64,000 nucleotides of DNA from Bacteroidales bacterium (GCA_030637515.1 DAOWGM010000062.1:1-64000), one strand, 5' to 3'. Counted from the first letter of the stretch, positions 36,619 to 46,084 are shown. The notes: generated by a model from the letters alone, not told the origin. Program-made: numbers and translations.

Positions 36619-37239
36619 TTAAAATGGCAGATAAATCACTTTTTTAGTCTCAAAAAACGGTTCTATAAAGAATTCCGAAATTTCAAATGTTTTTATTTCT
36701 CGTTTAAAATCTTTTAATTCTTCATTAAGATCTCCACCTTTCAGATACAAAATGCCATTCTTAAGCTCGTTTTTTGAATCCTTTTTTATTTTTGTACGCA
36801 CCCAATTGTAAAATAAAGGGAACGCCGTTACCGCTCTACTCACAACAAAATCATACTGATGTTTTATTTTTTCAGCTCTTTCCTGTTCAGCTCTAATATT
36901 TGTAATTTGTAAAGATGATGCTACTTCCTGAACAACTTTTATTTTTTTGGCGATTGAATCAACCAGATGAAAATTACAGTCTGGAAAAAGTATTGCCAGC
37001 GGAATCCCTGGGAATCCGCCACCTGTACCAACATCAAGAATCTCCGAATCTTTCTTGAAATGAATTACTTTTGCTATTGCCAGAGAATGAAGTACATGTC
37101 TTTCGTAAAGTTGTTCAATGTCTTTTCTTGAAATAACATTGATTTTATCATTCCAGTCAGTATATAAACTTTTTAATAATTCAAATTGAGATTTTTGCTT
37201 TTCCGTTAAGTCGGGAAAGTATCTTAAAATAATATCCAT
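36619..37239 (-). CDS. rsmG: 16S rRNA (guanine527-N7)-methyltransferase
   Basis: A 206-aa SAM-dependent methyltransferase acting on 16S rRNA G527. The motif I stretch SEILDVGTGGGFPGIPLAILFPD, the following HLVDSIAKKIKVVQEV and the VVSRAVTAFPLFYNW segment are typical of RsmG (GidB). It lies 10 nt downstream of the ECF sigma gene on the same strand, so the two are likely co-transcribed. Confidence 0.95.
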   Translation of the reverse strand: MDIILRYFPDLTEKQKSQFELLKSLYTDWNDKINVISRKDIEQLYERHVLHSLAIAKVIHFKKDSEILDVGTGGGFPGIPLAILFPDCNFHLVDSIAKKIKVVQEVASSLQITNIRAEQERAEKIKHQYDFVVSRAVTAFPLFYNWVRTKIKKDSKNELKNGILYLKGGDLNEELKDFKREIKTFEISEFFIEPFFETKKVIYLPF

Positions 37240-37249
37240 AACAACAAGA

Positions 37250-37852
37250 CTATTTTAAACTTGGGTTGCTATTTTTTAAAATATTGTAAAGCAGTTCTCT
37301 TGCTCTGAAAAGTTGAGCTTTAACCGTTCCAATAGGAAGACTGAGTTCGTTAGCAATTTCTTCGTATGAATATTCTTTAAAGTACCTCAGTTCAACCAAG
37401 GTTCTGTATCGTGGTTTTAATTTCTCTACAATGCTTCTTGTAAGCGCAACACGCTGACTTTTAATCATGTCTTCTTCAGGATCAGGTGTGTTTGACTGAA
37501 GTGGAGTTCCAGCAGAATCATGATCTTCTGAGGTTTGATCAAGAGAAATTACGTTTGCTTTCTTTTTTCTGATAAAATCAATACAGTTATTCGTTGCTAT
37601 TTTAAATAACCAGGTACTAAAAGCGTAGTTTGGTGTGTATTGATTAATATTTTTAAATGCTTTACCAAATGCTTCAATGGTAAGGTCTTCGGCGTCACTT
37701 TTATTATTAACCATTTTAAGAAGCATGTAATAAATGGCATCTTTATATCTTCCAAGCAATTCTGCATAAGCTTTTTCATCACCGGCTGCAGCATGTTTAA
37801 CAAGATTATAATCGTGTTTTGCCTTTTCGGATAGATTTGGATTTACTTCCAT
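37250..37852 (-). CDS. ECF-type RNA polymerase sigma factor
   Basis: A 200-aa sigma-70 family factor with region 2 (AYAELLGRYKDAIYYMLLKM, then DAEDLTIEAFGKAFKNI and FSTWLFKIATNNCIDFIRKK) and region 4 (LKPRYRTLVELRYFKEYSYEEIANELSLPIGTVK). Between them is an acidic linker. No anti-sigma factor gene lies next to it, which is uncommon for ECF factors. Instead the start overlaps the end of a glycosyltransferase gene by 10 nt, and rsmG follows. The regulon is unknown. Confidence 0.93.
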   Translation of the reverse strand: MEVNPNLSEKAKHDYNLVKHAAAGDEKAYAELLGRYKDAIYYMLLKMVNNKSDAEDLTIEAFGKAFKNINQYTPNYAFSTWLFKIATNNCIDFIRKKKANVISLDQTSEDHDSAGTPLQSNTPDPEEDMIKSQRVALTRSIVEKLKPRYRTLVELRYFKEYSYEEIANELSLPIGTVKAQLFRARELLYNILKNSNPSLK

Positions 37853-39015
37853 TTATTTTTTGGTGTAAAGTAATTTGCTAAAATTAAGCTAAAATTTAAA
37901 AAAGGCATCACAATATCGTAAAGAATCGAAGGTATTAATAAATATTTTTCATTTAAACGCTTCATTGCAACCTTATATATTATCAATTGTAATAGTAATC
38001 TAAACGCAAAAGCTCCAGAAATATATATGTAATATTCTTTAAACCAAATTAAGGATAAAACAAATAAAGCATAAAATGAGATTCTGCTCGTATTTTCACA
38101 AAATAAACGCCATTTTGTTCTGAATTTATATAATTTACCAGTTGATATATGTCTTTTTTTCTGCTTAAACCAACCGGAAAAGGATGTTTCTGCAAGAGAT
38201 TGGGTTATGGATTCTTTTGATATTTCAATTTTTGTATTTTTTCTTTTTGCTACTTCATTTATAAATAAATCATCATCGCCAGAAATGATATGGCTGTGTC
38301 TGGCAAAACCTTTATTTTTAAAAAATAATGATTTACGATAGGCTAAGTTTCTGCCTACTCCCATATAAGGTTTTCCGGCAAGAGCAAAGCTTAAATACTG
38401 TATTGCAATAAATAAAGTGTCAAAACGAATCAGATTATTAATTAATCTTTTTTCAGATATATATCCTCCGTATCCTAAAATAATTTCGGTTTTATCAGAA
38501 AAGTTATTCTGCATTTTTTCTATCCATCTTTCACTATTAGCAATACAATCTGCATCAGTTAAAAGTAATAAATCATTTTTTGCTGCTTTAATTCCAATTG
38601 TTAGTGCAAGTTTTTTATTGTGATAAAATTTCTCGTCCTGCTTTAAAGTAGTTGTTTTTAGGTGTTTGTATTTTTTCTGAAAACGTTCTAGTACAAATTC
38701 TGTTTCATCTTCAGAACAATCATTAACAACAATTACTTCATAATCAGGATAATTCTGAGTTAAAATTGACGGTAGATTTCTTTCAAGATTCTCTTGTTCA
38801 TTTCTTGCACAAATAATTACAGAAACTGGTTCCTTTTTACTTTTATTATTAATCTTTTGTTTGTAAAAAAGGATTCTGGAATAATAAAATAAATAATAGA
38901 ATAACTGAATTAAGAAAGTAATCCCAAATGCTACCAATATTGAATAGATTGGGTTTTCTTTAATAAAATAAAAATAATCCACGGTATTTTTTGAGTTAAA
39001 AGTGTTAAAAGGCAA
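37843..39015 (-). CDS. Membrane glycosyltransferase family 2
   Basis: A 390-aa GT2 enzyme with an N-terminal membrane helix (IYSILVAFGITFLIQLFYYL), a GT-A domain (VSVIICARNEQENLERNL, VIVVNDCSEDETEFVL, LLLTDADCIANSERWI with the DAD metal motif), a QKKRH segment in the position of the Q/RxxRW motif, and several C-terminal membrane helices. It resembles processive or lipid-modifying GT2 proteins. The start is TTG, with no nearby ATG; the frame is closed by a stop six codons upstream. Acceptor and sugar are unknown. Confidence 0.87.
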   Translation of the reverse strand: MPFNTFNSKNTVDYFYFIKENPIYSILVAFGITFLIQLFYYLFYYSRILFYKQKINNKSKKEPVSVIICARNEQENLERNLPSILTQNYPDYEVIVVNDCSEDETEFVLERFQKKYKHLKTTTLKQDEKFYHNKKLALTIGIKAAKNDLLLLTDADCIANSERWIEKMQNNFSDKTEIILGYGGYISEKRLINNLIRFDTLFIAIQYLSFALAGKPYMGVGRNLAYRKSLFFKNKGFARHSHIISGDDDLFINEVAKRKNTKIEISKESITQSLAETSFSGWFKQKKRHISTGKLYKFRTKWRLFCENTSRISFYALFVLSLIWFKEYYIYISGAFAFRLLLQLIIYKVAMKRLNEKYLLIPSILYDIVMPFLNFSLILANYFTPKNKWK

Positions 39016-39085
39016 TTTTATTAAACATTTTCATGTTAAACAAGAATTGTATTCTGAAGTAATGAAATATTTATTCACATTTGGT

Positions 39086-39093
39086 TATCTTTG
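39086..39093 (+). promoter_or_regulatory. -7 promoter element of tgt
   Basis: TATCTTTG is a strict TAnnTTTG match 18 nt before the ATG at 39112. It implies a very short leader and rules out the upstream TTG at 39091 as a start codon, because that TTG is part of the promoter box. Confidence 0.6.
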
Positions 39094-39111
39094 CCTCGAA
39101 ATTGGACATAT

Positions 39112-40242
39112 ATGAAATTTGAATTATTAGTAAAAGATTCTAAGACTAAGGCGAGGGCAGGTGAGGTAACTACAGATCATGGTAAGATTAAGACTCCTAT
39201 TTTTATGCCGGTTGGGACTGTTGGAAGTGTTAAAGGAGTTAACCAAAAGGATCTTGAAGAAGATGTAAAAGCACAGATCATTTTAGGAAATACATACCAT
39301 TTATATTTACGTCCGGGCATGGACACTATGAAAATGGCTGGAGGATTACATAAATTTATAAATTGGAACAGACCAATGTTAACCGATAGTGGTGGTTATC
39401 AGGTTTTTTCTTTAGCCGAAAATCGTAAGTTAAAAGAAGATGGAGCTCATTTTCGTTCACATATCGATGGGTCAAAACATGTATTTACTCCTGAAAATAT
39501 TGTGGATATTCAAAGAATAATTGGTGCAGATATAATAATGGCATTTGATGAATGCACGCCGTATCCATGTGATTACGATTATGCAAAAAAATCAATGCAG
39601 TTAACACATCGCTGGCTTGAGAGAGGCTTAAAAAGATTTGATGAAACGCAGCCACTTTATGGACATAAGCAAACTTTCTTTCCTATTGTTCAAGGAAGTG
39701 TTTTTAAAGATTTAAGAATTGAATCTGCTAAAACAATTGCTTCTCATGAAAGGGATGGATATGCGATAGGAGGACTTTCAGTAGGAGAACCTGTTGAGGA
39801 TATGTATGATATGATCGATGTTGTTAATGAAATTTTACCAGAAGATAAACCTCGTTACTTGATGGGAGTGGGAACTCCGGCAAATATTTTGGAAGGTATA
39901 TCAAGAGGTATTGATATGTTCGATTGTGTTATGCCTACCCGTAATGGAAGAAATGGAATGTTGTTTACCCGTGAGGGAACAATTAATATTAAGAATGTAA
40001 AGTGGAAAAACGATTTTTCACCTATAGAAGAAAATGGCGCGTCATTTGTTGATACTAAATTTTCAAAAGCATATTTACGTCATTTAATAGTTTCAAAGGA
40101 ATTATTAGGTGCACAAATTGCAAGTTTACACAATTTAAGTTTCTATCTTTGGTTAGTAACGGAAGCAAGAGAGAAAATAATTGACGGTTCATTTCACACA
40201 TGGAAAAACGAAATGGTAAATAAGTTATCAAACAAATTATGA
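39112..40242 (+). CDS. tgt: tRNA-guanine transglycosylase
   Basis: Exchanges guanine-34 of certain tRNAs for preQ1 on the way to queuosine. MPVGTVGSVKGVNQKDLEE, LTDSGGYQVFSLAENRKL (nucleophile region), GGLSVGEP and FDCVMPTRNGRNGMLFT are conserved. I chose the ATG at 39112 (MKFELLVKDSK), giving 376 aa, as the promoter box overlaps the alternative TTG at 39091. The typical zinc-binding CxC motif near the C-terminus is not evident: the region reads DFSPIEENGASFVDTKFSKAY, with Cys residues replaced, which is a noticeable deviation. It overlaps lptF by 4 nt (ATGA). Confidence 0.93.
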   Translation: MKFELLVKDSKTKARAGEVTTDHGKIKTPIFMPVGTVGSVKGVNQKDLEEDVKAQIILGNTYHLYLRPGMDTMKMAGGLHKFINWNRPMLTDSGGYQVFSLAENRKLKEDGAHFRSHIDGSKHVFTPENIVDIQRIIGADIIMAFDECTPYPCDYDYAKKSMQLTHRWLERGLKRFDETQPLYGHKQTFFPIVQGSVFKDLRIESAKTIASHERDGYAIGGLSVGEPVEDMYDMIDVVNEILPEDKPRYLMGVGTPANILEGISRGIDMFDCVMPTRNGRNGMLFTREGTINIKNVKWKNDFSPIEENGASFVDTKFSKAYLRHLIVSKELLGAQIASLHNLSFYLWLVTEAREKIIDGSFHTWKNEMVNKLSNKL

Positions 40243-41330
40243 GTTTTTCAGGATTTAAAAAGATTGATTTATACATAATTAAGAAGTTTCTTGGAACTTA
40301 TTTCTTTGCAATAGTTATAATTATAAGTATAGCAGTAGTTTTTGACCTTTCCGAAAAAGTTGAGGATTTTATCGAGAAATCTGCTCCTGTTAATGAAATC
40401 ATCTTTAATTATTACCTGAATTTCATACCATATTTCACTAATTTATTTAGTTCACTTTTTACTTTTATCGCTGTTATTTTCTTTACATCAAAAATGGCAT
40501 ATAATACAGAAATTATTGCTATTCTGAGTAGTGGCGTTAGTTTCAGAAGAATGATGTATCCGTATTTTGTTTCAGCTCTTATAATTGCGCTTTTTTCCTT
40601 TATGCTAATGGCATATATTATACCACCGGCAAATGCAGTAAGAAAGGATTTTGAGTATAAATACATAAAAAAGCCCATTCGTAATACCGACAAAAATATA
40701 CATAGACAAATTGAACCCGGTGTGTTTATTTATATGAAAAGTTATAACGTTACGAACGATATTGGTTATAAATTTTCGATGGAAAAAATTGAAGACGGAA
40801 TTTTAAAATCAAAACTTATTTCGGATTATGCAAAGTGGGATTCTACTACAACAAAGTGGGAAATAAAAAACTATTATATAAGAGAAATTAATGGGAACGA
40901 TGAAATAATTACTAAGGGATCAAGTATTGATTCATCACTGAATATGCTTCCTGGAGAGTTTAAAAGGATGCAGAATTTTACGGAAACAATGAACCTTACC
41001 CAGCTAAATAAATATATTGAAAAGCAATATATGCAAGGGGCCGATAATGTTGTTGAGTTATTGATTGATAAATATCAAAGATTTGCATACCCATTTTCAA
41101 CTTTTATCCTTACACTAATTGGAGTAGCACTTTCATCAAGAAAGGTTCGTGGAGGAATTGGTATGCATATTGGTTTTGGTTTAATGTTAAGCTTTTCATA
41201 TATTTTATTCATGAGATTTACTACAATGTTTGCAATAAGCGGAAGCATGAACCCTTTATTTGCAGTATGGATACCTAATATCTTATATACTATTATTGGT
41301 GTATTTCTTTACAGATTAGCTCCAAAATAA
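40239..41330 (+). CDS. LptF/LptG family lipopolysaccharide export permease
   Basis: A 363-aa inner-membrane permease of the YjgP/YjgQ family, which extracts LPS and passes it to the periplasmic bridge. Three N-terminal membrane helices (IIKKFLGTYFFAIVIIISIAVVFDLSE, TNLFSSLFTFIAVIFFTSKM, FVSALIIALFSFMLMAYIIPPANAVRK), a periplasmic beta-jellyroll, and three C-terminal helices are seen. In Bacteroidota the two permeases are usually encoded apart. The start overlaps the tgt stop by 4 nt, so it is translationally coupled. Confidence 0.9.
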   Translation: MSFSGFKKIDLYIIKKFLGTYFFAIVIIISIAVVFDLSEKVEDFIEKSAPVNEIIFNYYLNFIPYFTNLFSSLFTFIAVIFFTSKMAYNTEIIAILSSGVSFRRMMYPYFVSALIIALFSFMLMAYIIPPANAVRKDFEYKYIKKPIRNTDKNIHRQIEPGVFIYMKSYNVTNDIGYKFSMEKIEDGILKSKLISDYAKWDSTTTKWEIKNYYIREINGNDEIITKGSSIDSSLNMLPGEFKRMQNFTETMNLTQLNKYIEKQYMQGADNVVELLIDKYQRFAYPFSTFILTLIGVALSSRKVRGGIGMHIGFGLMLSFSYILFMRFTTMFAISGSMNPLFAVWIPNILYTIIGVFLYRLAPK

Positions 41331-41331
41331 A

Positions 41332-41363
41332 TTGGATGTTATATGTTTATTTTTCTACCTTTG
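41332..41363 (+). promoter_or_regulatory. Promoter of the carboxyltransferase operon
   Basis: TTG (41332-41334), a 21-nt spacer, TACCTTTG (41356-41363): a strict match directly after the lptF stop. It implies a 5' leader of about 185 nt before the ATG at 41554. A CTTATGA/TCATAAG hairpin lies at 41504-41528 near the start codon. Confidence 0.6.
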
Positions 41364-41553
41364 TCAAACAATTTCAAAATTACCCTTATAAATTATTATA
41401 GCTGAATATTAGAAACTTTTTTTTAAAAGCATTATAAGTTTTAAATTAATTTTTATTAGTAAGATTGATTTTGTATTGTTGCACTTATTTTTTTAAAAAA
41501 CTGCTTATGATTAACAAACTCTCATAAGTAAATATTAACTAAATGAACACAAA

Positions 41554-43101
41554 ATGTCTTTGAAAAGAAAAATTCTTGAACTTCAAAAGAAACGTGAAAA
41601 AGTTCTTCAGGGTGGAGGCGAAAAAGCAATCGAAAAGCAGGTTGCTATGGGTAAAATGACCGCCCGTGAAAGAATTATTACACTTTTGGATGAAAATTCA
41701 TTTCATGAGTATGATTTGTTTGTTGAGCACGAAGCACGTGATTTCAACATGGACAAGAAAACTCTACATGGTGATGGAGTTATTATTGGAACAGGTACCA
41801 TTTTTGGTGCTCCAATTTGTATTTATGCTCAGGATTTCACCGTTGCTGGTGGATCTTTAGGATTAATGCACGCAAGAAAAATTACCAAAATCATGGATCA
41901 TGCCATGAAGATGCGAGTACCAATTATCGGTATTAACGATTCAGGTGGTGCACGTATTCAGGAAGGTGTTAATTCATTGGCTGGTTATGGTGAAATTTTT
42001 TATCGTAACACAATAGCTTCTGGTGTTATACCTCAAATTTCAGTTATTCTTGGTCCATGTGCCGGAGGTGCAGTTTATTCACCAGCATTAACTGATTTTG
42101 TTTTTGTAGTAGATAAAATTTCTAAAATGTTTATTACAGGTCCTGAGGTTATTAAAACTGTTCTTGGTGAAGAGATTTCTATGGAAGACCTTGGAGGAGC
42201 TCGTGTACACAGTGAAATAACTGGTAATTCTCATTTCTATGCAGAGAGTGAAATAGAATGTTTCGATCAGATTAAGAAACTGATAACATATATTCCTTGG
42301 AATAATAGCAAAAAAGCACAACCATTTGAAGCAAAAGAGCCAAAGATTAGTCAATATAAAATTGATGAAATTGTACCTGGAAACCCAAAAGAACCATATG
42401 ATGTTCGAGATGTTGTAAGAGCTATAACGGATGATTCTGATTTCTTTGAAATTCAGGAATTATGGGCATCTAACATGGTAATTGGATTTGGACGATTAAA
42501 CGGACAAACTATTGGGTTTGTTTGTAATCAACCATTAGTACTGGCTGGTGTACTTGATGTTGATTCATCATGTAAGGCAGCTCGTTTTATTCGCTATTGT
42601 GATGCATTTAATATTCCGATTGTAACATTAGTTGACCTTCCTGGATATTTGCCGGGAGTTGATCAGGAGCATGCCGGAGTTATTCGTCATGGAGCAAAAG
42701 TACTTTACGCATATTCAGAAGCAAGCGTACCAAAAATTACTGTGATACTCCGTAAAGCATATGGTGGTGGTTATATTGCAATGAATTCTCGTCACTTAAA
42801 TGCTGACTTTGTATTCGCATGGCCAGGAGCAGAAATTGCAGTTATGGGACCTGAAGGAGCAGCTAATATTATTTTCAGAAAGGAAATAATGGAAGCAAAA
42901 GATCCTGAAAAAGTGAGAAAACAAAAAGTGAAGGAATACAAGGAGAAATTTGCAAATCCTTATGTTGCTGCTGCTAAAGGTTATGTTGATTCTGTAATTG
43001 AACCAGAAGAAACACGTAAGCTTTTATTACATGCTATTGAAGTTTCTCAAAATAAAGTTGACAGAAAGCCAATTAAAAAACATGGAATTCCTCCATTTTA
43101 A
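41554..43101 (+). CDS. mmdA: Acyl-CoA carboxyltransferase (methylmalonyl-CoA decarboxylase alpha / propionyl-CoA carboxylase beta)
   Basis: A 515-aa crotonase-fold carboxyltransferase that moves CO2 between biotin and an acyl-CoA, here most likely propionyl/methylmalonyl-CoA. [61 protein letters not shown], and in the C-terminal half [23 protein letters not shown] and [14 protein letters not shown] are all family landmarks. The biotin carrier gene follows 11 nt later. No biotin carboxylase and no membrane decarboxylase (MmdB/OadB) subunit is adjacent, so carboxylase and Na+-pump roles cannot be told apart. Confidence 0.92.
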   Translation: MSLKRKILELQKKREKVLQGGGEKAIEKQVAMGKMTARERIITLLDENSFHEYDLFVEHEARDFNMDKKTLHGDGVIIGTGTIFGAPICIYAQDFTVAGGSLGLMHARKITKIMDHAMKMRVPIIGINDSGGARIQEGVNSLAGYGEIFYRNTIASGVIPQISVILGPCAGGAVYSPALTDFVFVVDKISKMFITGPEVIKTVLGEEISMEDLGGARVHSEITGNSHFYAESEIECFDQIKKLITYIPWNNSKKAQPFEAKEPKISQYKIDEIVPGNPKEPYDVRDVVRAITDDSDFFEIQELWASNMVIGFGRLNGQTIGFVCNQPLVLAGVLDVDSSCKAARFIRYCDAFNIPIVTLVDLPGYLPGVDQEHAGVIRHGAKVLYAYSEASVPKITVILRKAYGGGYIAMNSRHLNADFVFAWPGAEIAVMGPEGAANIIFRKEIMEAKDPEKVRKQKVKEYKEKFANPYVAAAKGYVDSVIEPEETRKLLLHAIEVSQNKVDRKPIKKHGIPPF

Positions 43102-43112
43102 ACTTTAAGCTT

Positions 43113-43490
43113 ATGACAAAAAAGAAAGTAGAAACAGAAAAGGCTAATGATCCTTTGGAAGATAACGATGTTTCAAAGATTCGTTTTAGTAGTTTAATGC
43201 TTCAAGTTCAAGGTGCAAAATATAAAACTCTTTTAACAAAAAAATATAAGAACAGAAAAAAATGGAAAAATCCTGATATAAACCAAATGTTTTCAGATAT
43301 TCCTGGTACTGTTGTTAAAATTTATGTTGAAGAAGGACAGAAAGTTAAAGAGGGAGATTTAATGATGGTTCTTGAAGCAATGAAAATGAAAAATAAAATT
43401 TATTTTCCTATTGATGGCACTGTTAAGAAAATCTACGTTAAAGAAGAAGAAAGAGTCCCAAAGGGATTTTTAATGATAGAATTGAAGTAA
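43113..43490 (+). CDS. Biotin carboxyl carrier protein
   Basis: A 125-aa biotinyl carrier. The C-terminal biotinyl/lipoyl domain (residues about 55-125) holds EAMKMKN with biotinylated lysine K91, and two glycine-turn repeats ([35 protein letters not shown]). The first 55 residues include [19 protein letters not shown], a basic linker common in Bacteroidota carriers. It is the partner of the carboxyltransferase just upstream. A terminator follows. Confidence 0.93.
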   Translation: MTKKKVETEKANDPLEDNDVSKIRFSSLMLQVQGAKYKTLLTKKYKNRKKWKNPDINQMFSDIPGTVVKIYVEEGQKVKEGDLMMVLEAMKMKNKIYFPIDGTVKKIYVKEEERVPKGFLMIELK

Positions 43491-43500
43491 AATTTATTAG

Positions 43501-43533
43501 CATCCGGAGCATTTTTGTTCCGGATGTTTTTTT
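43501..43533 (+). terminator. Intrinsic terminator of the carboxyltransferase operon
   Basis: An 11-bp stem CATCCGGAGCA / TGTTCCGGATG with one G-U pair, then seven Ts. The T run reaches the stop codon of the convergent ispE. Confidence 0.9.
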
Positions 43534-44344
43534 ATAACAAATCTGTATAAATAAAATGATTTTTAAACTCAGATTTTAGATCAATTTTATTTCTGAAAAT
43601 TCCATATACTGCAGAGCCGCTTCCTGACATTGAGGCATAAATAGCTCCTGAATTATATAATTTGTTTTTTATATTTTCAATCTCAGGGTATTCTTTAAAA
43701 ATACCAGACTCAAAATCATTTTTTATTAGTTCTTTCCAATTTTCTATTGGTTGAGAAATAAGTTTTGAAAGAGATTCTGATGGTTTATTAGGTTTGATTT
43801 TTGAATAAGCCTTGGCTGTATTTACATGAATGCCCGGATGAATCAATACTAAGAAATATCCTTTTAAACTAAGTTCAATAGGAGTTAATTTATTTCCTTT
43901 TTCTGTGGCAAAAGCAGGTTTGTTTAGTATGAAAAACGGACAATCGCTTCCAATTTTTTCAGCATAATTCATTAAGGTCTCATTATCGAGGCTTAGCTTC
44001 AAAATCAAGTTTAATGCCTTTAATGTAAAAGAAGCATCGGCAGAACCACCACCTAATCCTGCTCCAAAAGGTATAATCTTATGTAAATGAATTTCAACAG
44101 GATTTATCTTGGAGTTATTATTTAAAGCTTCATAAGCTTTGTAACAGAGATTATTCTCTAATTTTTTATTTTCAACTGTTAATCCGGTATTTTCAAATTT
44201 GATTTTACTATCCGAAATATTAATTTCTAATATATCAGATAAGCTAATAGGATAAAAAATTGTTTCAATATTATGAAACCCATCAGAACGTTTTTCTGTA
44301 ATATTTAAGCCAATGTTTATCTTAGCATTAGGGAAAACAATCAT
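43532..44344 (-). CDS. ispE: 4-diphosphocytidyl-2-C-methyl-D-erythritol kinase
   Basis: GHMP kinase of the MEP isoprenoid pathway. The N-terminal VFPNAKINIGLNITEKRSDGFHNIET, the ATP-binding IPFGAGLGGGSADASF and the C-terminal ASMSGSGSAVYGIF are diagnostic. I chose the ATG at 44344 (MIVFPNAK), giving 270 aa; the longer reading to 44419 only adds residues that overlap the promoter box. Confidence 0.95.
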   Translation of the reverse strand: MIVFPNAKINIGLNITEKRSDGFHNIETIFYPISLSDILEINISDSKIKFENTGLTVENKKLENNLCYKAYEALNNNSKINPVEIHLHKIIPFGAGLGGGSADASFTLKALNLILKLSLDNETLMNYAEKIGSDCPFFILNKPAFATEKGNKLTPIELSLKGYFLVLIHPGIHVNTAKAYSKIKPNKPSESLSKLISQPIENWKELIKNDFESGIFKEYPEIENIKNKLYNSGAIYASMSGSGSAVYGIFRNKIDLKSEFKNHFIYTDLL

Positions 44345-44369
44345 TATGAAATTTTTATAAATATTAGTG

Positions 44370-44377
44370 CAAAAGTA
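44370..44377 (-). promoter_or_regulatory. -7 element of ispE
   Basis: TACTTTTG on the minus strand is a strict TAnnTTTG match 26 nt upstream of the chosen ATG. It supports 44344 as the true start. Confidence 0.5.
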
Positions 44378-44491
44378 CAATTTTACAATCAATTCTAATG
44401 CAGGAAAAATAATTAACAATTGTTAATAACTAAAGTTAAAAAAAGAAATAAAAGAAATCTCATATAATGATTAAAATGAGATTCGTATTCT

Positions 44492-44499
44492 TACCTTTG
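44492..44499 (+). promoter_or_regulatory. -7 element of dnaB
   Basis: TACCTTTG is a strict match 25 nt before the ATG at 44524. The upstream in-frame ATG at 44467 would lie before the predicted transcript start. Confidence 0.5.
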
Positions 44500-44523
44500 A
44501 TTCCCCAAAATAAATTGAAAAAA

Positions 44524-46071
44524 ATGGCTGGCAGTTCAAAAAACTATCCGAAAAAAATAAATATTGATCAAGCGCTTGATTATGGTAAATTACCTCCTCA
44601 GGCATTAGATCTTGAAGAAGCAGTGTTAGGAGCTATAATGCTTGAAAAAGATGCTATTATTGCCGTAATGGATATAATTCGTCCGGAGAGTTTTTATAAA
44701 GATGGTCACCAAAAGATTTTTAAAGCAGTGCTTGATTTGTCACAGGATCTTCAGCCAATAGATATTTTGACAGTTACTGAGGAGTTGCGAAAAAGAGAAG
44801 AACTTGACCTTGTTGGGGGAGCATTTTACATTACACAATTAGCAAGTAAAGTTTCGTCTGCTGCACACATCGAATATCATGCAAGAATAGTTGCTCAAAA
44901 ATATATACAAAGAGAATTAATAAGGGTTTCAACCGATATTCAGGGAAGAGCTTACGATGATAGTATTGATATTAATGATTTGATAGATTTTTCGGAATCA
45001 GAACTATTCAAAGTTGCTGAAGGAAATATTAAGAAGGAAACAACAAAAATTGATCTGATTATTCAAGAATCTTTAAGTCTAATTGAAGAGGCTTCAAAAC
45101 GTGAAGATGGCTTAAGTGGGGTTCCTTCTGGATATACAAAATTAGACAGAGTTACTTCTGGTTGGCAACGTTCCGATTTAGTCATTATTGCAGCTCGTCC
45201 ATCAATGGGTAAAACAGCCTTTGTTTTATCTATGACGCGAAATATGGCTATTGAGCACAATCAGAGTGTTGCATTGTTTTCTCTTGAGATGGCATCAGTT
45301 CAGTTGGTTAATCGATTAATTGTAGGTGAAACAGAGCTTTCGTCTGATAAAATACGTAATGGAAAGCTGGAACCATTTGAGTGGGAACAGTTAGAGTATA
45401 AAATAAAAAAATTAGTTGAAGCTGATATTTATATTGACGATACTCCTGGCATTTCTGTTTTTGAATTAAGAGCAAAATGCCGTCGTTTAATGAGTCAGAA
45501 AAAAATTGACATTATTATAATTGACTACCTGCAGCTGATGACAGGTCCTCCTGAAACAAAAGGAAATCGTGAACAGGAAGTAAGTATGATTTCGAGATCA
45601 TTAAAAGGAATTGCAAAAGAATTAAATGTTCCAATTATTGCGTTGTCTCAGTTGAATCGTTCAGTTGAAATGCGTTCTGGAACTAAACGGCCCCAATTAT
45701 CCGATTTACGTGAATCTGGTGCCATTGAGCAGGATGCTGATATGGTGTTATTTATTCACCGTCCTGAAAAATATGGATTTATTGAAGATGAAGAAGGAAA
45801 TTCCTTAATAGGAATGGCAGAAATTATAATGGCAAAACACAGAAATGGTGCACTCGTCGATATCAAACTTCGATTTAGACAAGAATTGGCTAAATTTGAA
45901 GATTTGGAAGATGATTTTAGTGGAGATTTTCCAATGGAGAATAATGCAGATGGAGGAGCTCAAACTTTTGGCTCAAAAATGAACGAAGAAGAAAGAGCAG
46001 CTAATAAAAAGAATGACGACATTTTTGATTTAGGCAGTAATAAAAATTTTGATAATGAAGCTCCTTTTTAA
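44524..46071 (+). CDS. dnaB: Replicative DNA helicase
   Basis: Hexameric helicase that opens the replication fork. The N-terminal primase-binding domain begins PPQALDLEEAVLGAIMLEKDA. A RecA-like core follows, with Walker A ARPSMGKTAF, Walker B IIIIDYLQLM, DLRESGAIEQDADMVLFIHR and HRNGALVDIKLRF. Starting at 44524 gives 515 aa. No intein is present. The C-terminal tail is acidic and ends FDNEAPF. The stop codon sits in the loop of its own terminator. Confidence 0.95.
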   Translation: MAGSSKNYPKKINIDQALDYGKLPPQALDLEEAVLGAIMLEKDAIIAVMDIIRPESFYKDGHQKIFKAVLDLSQDLQPIDILTVTEELRKREELDLVGGAFYITQLASKVSSAAHIEYHARIVAQKYIQRELIRVSTDIQGRAYDDSIDINDLIDFSESELFKVAEGNIKKETTKIDLIIQESLSLIEEASKREDGLSGVPSGYTKLDRVTSGWQRSDLVIIAARPSMGKTAFVLSMTRNMAIEHNQSVALFSLEMASVQLVNRLIVGETELSSDKIRNGKLEPFEWEQLEYKIKKLVEADIYIDDTPGISVFELRAKCRRLMSQKKIDIIIIDYLQLMTGPPETKGNREQEVSMISRSLKGIAKELNVPIIALSQLNRSVEMRSGTKRPQLSDLRESGAIEQDADMVLFIHRPEKYGFIEDEEGNSLIGMAEIIMAKHRNGALVDIKLRFRQELAKFEDLEDDFSGDFPMENNADGGAQTFGSKMNEEERAANKKNDDIFDLGSNKNFDNEAPF

Positions 46072-46084
46072 AGGAGCTTTTTTT
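46058..46084. terminator. Terminator overlapping the dnaB stop codon
   Basis: AAGCTCCTTT / AAAGGAGCTT with a T tract. The TAA of dnaB (46069-46071) lies in the loop and stem. It sits between convergent genes and may work in both directions. Confidence 0.88.
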
